Shown here: positions 60,189 to 64,000 of the stretch, one piece after another
Layout of the letters: each line of letters begins with the position of its first letter
How positions within the stretch are numbered: position 1 is the stretch's first letter
Source: CAYOSF01 sp964406605
Lineage (GTDB): Bacteria > Chloroflexota > Dehalococcoidia > DSTF01 > RBG-16-68-14
Direction of reading: 5' to 3'
Assembly: GCA_964406605.1 (NCBI GenBank)
Contig: CAYOSF010000011.1
Coordinates: forward strand, 62,001-126,000
Length of the DNA stretch: 64,000 nucleotides
The notes under the pieces: model-generated
What the model saw: only the letters and a program-made list of their open reading frames with translations
Database searches by the model: none
What the model was told of the DNA's origin: nothing
Program-made: the position numbers and the translations under genes

Positions 60189-61241
60189 ATGTCTGGTAGG
60201 AGCACCGTCGAGCTGGCGAGCATCTTCCGCCGTTTCGGCGAGGTGGAAGCCCGCAAGGTCAAGTCCCCACTCTACGAGCAGCTCTCGTACGGCGTGGCGG
60301 AGGACCCTGAGATCCTCGACCTGCTCGCTATGAGCCCCTCGGAACAGCCGCCGCCCAACCTGCTGTACGGCTCGGTCCACTATCTGCTCCTCACCGGCGT
60401 CAGCCATCCGCTCAAGGACTACTACCCTGACCTCTCACCATCGGCGCGGTCAGCGAGCACGGCCTACGGCGCCTTTCGCGATTTCTGCCTGCAGCATGGG
60501 GCGGAACTGAGACGGCTGATCTCATCGCGCCTGGTGCAGACGAACGTCGTGCGCCGATCCGTGTGTCTGCTTCCGGCGTTCGCGGCCGTCGCGGCGCTGG
60601 CCGGCGATCGCCCTCTCGCTCAGATTGAGATAGGAGCAAGCGCCGGCCTGAATCTCCTCTGGGACCACTATCGATACGACTACGGCTCTGGTCTGACGTG
60701 GGGAAGTGACGCGGCGCCCGTGCGACTGTCCAGCGACCTTCGGGGAGAGGTAGCCCTGCCGATGCTGCCGGCCACCCTTCGAGCAGCATGGTCCGTCGGC
60801 GTCGACCTCAATCCAGTCGATACCGAAGACGAAGACGCGGTGACCTGGCTCCGCGCCCTGGTCTGGCCGGAGAACGTCGAGCAGCAGGGACAACTGACGG
60901 CAGCCGTCCAGGTCGCGAGGGAGCACCCGCCGCGCCTTCTGGCGGGGGACGGCAGTGAGCTGCTGCCGGAGCTTCTCCGGAGCGCGCCACCGCGGACCAC
61001 TCTCTGCGTGTTCGCCACCGTGACGCTCTATCAATTCCCTGCCGACGCGCTTCGCAAGCTGTTGAAGGCAATGCGGAGCTTCTCCCGGTCGCGCCCGGTA
61101 TACTTCGTCTCCATGGAGCAAGCGGGTGGTCCCTACTGCGAGCTGAAGCTCACCGTCTACGAAGGCGGCACGACGAGGACCGTGCATCTAGCCCACTGCC
61201 ACCCGCACGGCCGATGGGTGGAATGGCTCCAAGCCGGATGA
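60189..61241 (+). CDS. DUF2332-family protein
   Basis: A 350-residue cytosolic protein. The family is recognised by SPLYEQLSYGVAEDPEILDLL, NLLYGSVHYLLL, QTNVVRRSVCLLPAF, IEIGASAGLNLLWDHY, GVDLNPVD and LCVFATVTLYQFP. The GASAGLNL and DLNPVD segments resemble the SAM-binding motifs I and acidic loop of a Rossmann methyltransferase, so a degenerate methyltransferase role is possible. It begins right after a long non-coding region; ATG start with GGTAGGAGC nearby. Confidence 0.85.
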   Translation: MSGRSTVELASIFRRFGEVEARKVKSPLYEQLSYGVAEDPEILDLLAMSPSEQPPPNLLYGSVHYLLLTGVSHPLKDYYPDLSPSARSASTAYGAFRDFCLQHGAELRRLISSRLVQTNVVRRSVCLLPAFAAVAALAGDRPLAQIEIGASAGLNLLWDHYRYDYGSGLTWGSDAAPVRLSSDLRGEVALPMLPATLRAAWSVGVDLNPVDTEDEDAVTWLRALVWPENVEQQGQLTAAVQVAREHPPRLLAGDGSELLPELLRSAPPRTTLCVFATVTLYQFPADALRKLLKAMRSFSRSRPVYFVSMEQAGGPYCELKLTVYEGGTTRTVHLAHCHPHGRWVEWLQAG

Positions 61242-61387
61242 TGCATAGCGGCGAGGGCTTCGGAGACCCGGGGACGCTCCCCTGACGTGCCACCGACCAA
61301 GAGGGGATTGACGCCGCCCGGGAGATGCTCGATGCCTCCACAGATGCGGCCGGGAGCGTCAGCCGTCAGCCGCTAAGGAAACCGGAC

Positions 61388-61924
61388 CTAGAAGCTGCTC
61401 AGCTCGATCAAAGCCTGCCCGTTCCCGTCCTCCTCCATGACCATGCCGGCCCCAGGACAATAGCACTTGAACCTGGTCACGTCGCCGATCGGGTCGTACT
61501 CCTCGGTCTTGATGCAGCCGGTGAAGGTCCCGGCGACCGTCGTCACCTCTAGGTCCACGGCGACAACCTTCGACTGACCCTCCGCAACACCCGACGCCCG
61601 CTGCAGCCGGTACTCGTCGCCCACCTGGGGGCCCTTCAGCATGATGACGCCCGGCAGCCAGCCTTCGCGCTCGCCCGGGACCCACTGACCCTCGTGGCCG
61701 ACGATCTCCCCGTCCTCGTAGCTGTCGACGCGCTTTCCAAAGTCGAAGACTCGGCCGTCGCTGATCTGAATGCCGATGGCCGCGTCAATAGCATAGACGC
61801 GGCGTTGGTTCTGCAGTTCGATGCTGGCTTGTTGGAGGGCCTGTCGCAGAAGTAGCCGTTCACGCCACGCCTTGGCTAGGATGCGGACGACCGAGCAGGC
61901 CCGAATCGTGTTTGATCCTGCAGC
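61388..61924 (-). pseudogene. 5'-truncated gene for a small beta-rich exported-type protein
   Basis: An uninterrupted frame of about 178 codons bounded upstream by TGA and without any ATG, GTG or TTG until MLKGP at 61642. Segments GRVFDFGKRVDSYEDGEIVGHEGQW, GPQVGDEYRLQ, VTTVAGTFTGCIKTEEYDPIG, KCYCPGAGMVMEE and ALIELSSF match a beta-rich domain common in exported proteins of soil bacteria (YxPGVG/GxVxEE type). A family member normally has a signal peptide before it. So the gene lost its 5' end, or starts at the internal ATG as an 84-residue remnant. Confidence 0.5.
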
Positions 61925-62105
61925 TCACCTATCGCTGGTTCTGAGGACGCCGCAGGGGCCATGAATCAGCCGCACGATCGTCTGACGGTGAGCGAGGGCC
62001 TGCGGTCGCCCCCATCAAATTGATGAAGCCGTACGCCCCCGGGTTCCCCGGAGGTGTGTCGGGGGCGCACGCGTGGGAGCGTGTGGCGGAGCCTGGGCGG
62101 TTCGG

Positions 62106-63425
62106 CTATTGTCTCCCTGGTGGTCCTTCCTCAGGCCTCCCTGGCCCTGTCGGCTGCGTCAAACCAACCAGGACCGCCCAGTCAATACTCCCGCCACCAC
62201 CCGGGCTACACTGGAATGAGAAGCCATTCGCTGTCTTGGCGGTGACTACTGGCTTGCAGGTGAGGCCGATAGGCGTGAGTAGCAGCGCGTAGTCATCGTT
62301 CGGAAGCGGGCTGGAGAAGGTTACATCTGCATGCAGCGCATAGACTGGCTCAACATCAATGGAACCGAAAAACCCCTTGATATTCCCGCTACTCCCGCTC
62401 ACGACAACGGACACTGACACCGGTGTAGGAGTTGGCGTGTCTGTAGGCGTGTCCGTTGGGGTCACCGTCTCCGTGACCGTGGGGGTCGGCGTGGGAACTG
62501 CCGCACGCACACCCGTGAAGGTGCCAGGCAATTCGTCGCAGTATGCAGTTCCCGCCATTGTGTTGCCGTCAGCAGCAGCAGATCCCATGAGGCTGTACGA
62601 ACCGCACGGACTGTGGGGACCAGTCACGAAGAAATCGCCCGTCAGGGGATCGATGATGCCAGTGAGAGATCCTGCGTCGGGCCCACAATTCCCTGTTTCC
62701 CAGAATAGACTCGAGTCCGTCTGCGTTATCAGGTAGCCGCACGCCACAACCGAGCCGACGAATTGGTAGGTGACGGTCCAATCCCCTGTGATGTCCACGG
62801 CCTCGCCAGGCGCGGGCGGCGTGCCTGCCGCCCCCTCCGTGACGGCGATGCTGACTAGCGCGTCATTAGAAGGATCGTCGTCCAGGAATCCATCGTTCGC
62901 TCCCGTGCAATCGACCGGACCGTCAGGGAACCCACGTCCGGCCCCATCAACGGGGTCACCCGCGTGACATACTTCGAGGCCAACCTCACCGGATGTGAAG
63001 CCCACTGGAAACGAGACCAGCACCGAAACGTCTGCGGTTTCCGCAGGGTCGACCGGCGCCGAAATCACCATGCTCCGCACACCGAACGAGATGTTAGGAG
63101 GAATCGCGACACTCGCACCCGGCGGCAGCGAGCCAACGGTCATCGTCACGCTCGCCGCGGGAACGGATGGGCTCGTCGCGAAGAATCCCACCTGTATGTT
63201 CTCCGTCTGCGGGCCATTGTTGCGCACAGTTGCGCTGTACGTCTGGAATGTCGCCCCCGGCATGGACGAGGGGCCAGTGAAGCTGACTGTCTCCACGTCG
63301 TGACCGGTCGGCGAGCCCCCCTGAGCTTCTCCTGGACCCAACAGTAAGAGCGCGATTAGTATCGCGGCGATGCCTGCGATGGCGCCGCTTGCGACTATGT
63401 ATTGCGGCTTCAGCAACTTCGACAC
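62106..63425 (-). CDS. Secreted or membrane-anchored protein with CARDB-like and Thr/Pro-linker domains
   Basis: A 439-residue exported protein. A single N-terminal helix (VASGAIAGIAAILIALLLLGP) is followed by a CARDB/DUF11-like beta-sandwich (about 40-150: FQTYSATVRNNGPQTENIQVGF), a second domain with Cys pairs (about 200-310: DWTVTYQFVGSVVACGYL ... GSYSLMGS), a Thr/Pro linker (TPTPTVTETVTPTDTPTDTP), and a C-terminal domain (residues 350-430). Start is GTG with GAGGAGG 5 bases before. Presumably surface-located; function unknown. Confidence 0.75.
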   Translation of the reverse strand: MSKLLKPQYIVASGAIAGIAAILIALLLLGPGEAQGGSPTGHDVETVSFTGPSSMPGATFQTYSATVRNNGPQTENIQVGFFATSPSVPAASVTMTVGSLPPGASVAIPPNISFGVRSMVISAPVDPAETADVSVLVSFPVGFTSGEVGLEVCHAGDPVDGAGRGFPDGPVDCTGANDGFLDDDPSNDALVSIAVTEGAAGTPPAPGEAVDITGDWTVTYQFVGSVVACGYLITQTDSSLFWETGNCGPDAGSLTGIIDPLTGDFFVTGPHSPCGSYSLMGSAAADGNTMAGTAYCDELPGTFTGVRAAVPTPTPTVTETVTPTDTPTDTPTPTPVSVSVVVSGSSGNIKGFFGSIDVEPVYALHADVTFSSPLPNDDYALLLTPIGLTCKPVVTAKTANGFSFQCSPGGGGSIDWAVLVGLTQPTGPGRPEEGPPGRQ

Positions 63426-63440
63426 GGTTCCTCCTCTCAA

Positions 63441-64000
63441 GCTCGGCCGTGAGACGAGGTCGGTAGCGCCTGGACAGAAGCGGGCTAACCTGGTCCACCA
63501 GCGCTAGAGACGCGTCGCGGCCACCACTGTTCCGTAGACCGGCAACAAGTGAAGGGACGACGAATCCACGAGGGGAAGCCAGCCATTGGTGGACGGTACA
63601 GCTACCCGGGGCTCCCCCTCAATCACCCGGCCAGAACGCCCGACAGGAGGACGTACTGCCAACCAGTCTGCCGTCCATTGTACCACATGATCAACCAAGA
63701 TGAGGGGGAGGAGGTGCTCTTCGGAAACCACACAGCTACACCTGGAATGCGCAGCCGCGCCGGAGACTATGCCCGCACACAAATCCCGAAGACTGCTCGC
63801 AACTACGACATAGCCGGCTATGGGAACTAACCATGGGCTGCCCTAGCCACATGGTGAGTGGGGATAATGAGGGAGTTCTTGGAGTGTCTAACTGCAGGTG
63901 ACCTGGCCCCGGGCCAGGCCAATCTCGGCCTCCTCCAGCGCGTTGATGATCTTCCAAGCGGTGTGACGTTTCCTGGCCGTCCCTGCCTCCCTTCATCAGT
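63441..64000. other. Right end, no supported gene
   Basis: Short minus-strand frames exist (for instance one with HTAWKIINALEEAEIGLARGQ, stop at 63888, without start codon). This last one looks protein-like but is closed upstream by two stops, so it may be a fragment. Nothing else is supported. Confidence 0.35.

Noticed and set aside
63504..63782. 92-codon minus-strand frame near the right end
   Set aside because: No start with ribosome site, no family character; cannot be separated from chance.

Overview
The window is high-GC, densely packed bacterial DNA with no plasmid replication genes. Several features point to Chloroflexota (Dehalococcoidia/SAR202-like or a related class): the LexA operator is of the Gram-positive type GAAC-N4-GTTC, secreted proteins carry Thr/Pro 'TPTPTPT' linkers, one surface protein ends in a dockerin-like NPWDYFNPTHDG tail, and the metabolic mix is typical of uncultured members. 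The phylum assignment is inference from gene content.

Layout. 0.1-11.5 kb: housekeeping and catabolic genes (zinc-ribbon protein, holA, an orphan Opp-type ATPase, lexA with its own operator, pseudopilin-like and lipoprotein genes, SDR, DipZ-like redoxin, Tag-type glycosylase, an HD phosphohydrolase/YwgA-like pair). 10.5-25.3 kb: mostly minus-strand catabolic genes (epimerase, DinB-M20 fusion, crotonase, GH38 alpha-mannosidase plus PHP hydrolase, double hot-dog protein, aminotransferase, a repeat-built HTH protein, two alpha/beta hydrolases). 25.6-29.75 kb: a degenerate tandem array of very small membrane-protein genes with a perfect 456-bp duplication, chimeric junctions, and fragments of RCC1-like and RHS-repeat genes. 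29.8-35.9 kb: ackA, phosphoketolase family, TreT-like glycosyltransferase, galT, an operon linking phosphoketolase carbon flow and trehalose/sugar-nucleotide metabolism. 36.2-42.6 kb: a poly-gamma-glutamate operon (pgsB, pgsC, pgsW-like) followed by two YVTN beta-propeller genes, bounded by 247-bp direct repeats of the galT 3' end. 43.1-49.7 kb: tRNA-Lys followed by a mosaic island with partial copies of the tRNA 3' end, an AbiEi/AbiEii toxin-antitoxin operon, a frameshifted integrase remnant, and GtrA plus a GT39-like glycosyltransferase. 50-53.4 kb: a TetR-controlled catabolic operon with a truncated TPP-enzyme gene. 55.6-59.7 kb: a three-gene overlapping operon, SIR2-like protein, small accessory protein and zinc-hook SMC-like ATPase, which matches the plan of Lamassu/ABC-3C anti-phage systems. 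60-64 kb: DUF2332, a decayed gene, and a large secreted protein.

The strongest candidates for follow-up are the SIR2/accessory/SMC defence operon, the small-membrane-protein array with RHS debris, the polyglutamate island bounded by galT repeats, and the tRNA-Lys island carrying an AbiEii-WYL-zinc-finger fusion. All functional calls rest on reading motifs and gene order; no database search was possible.
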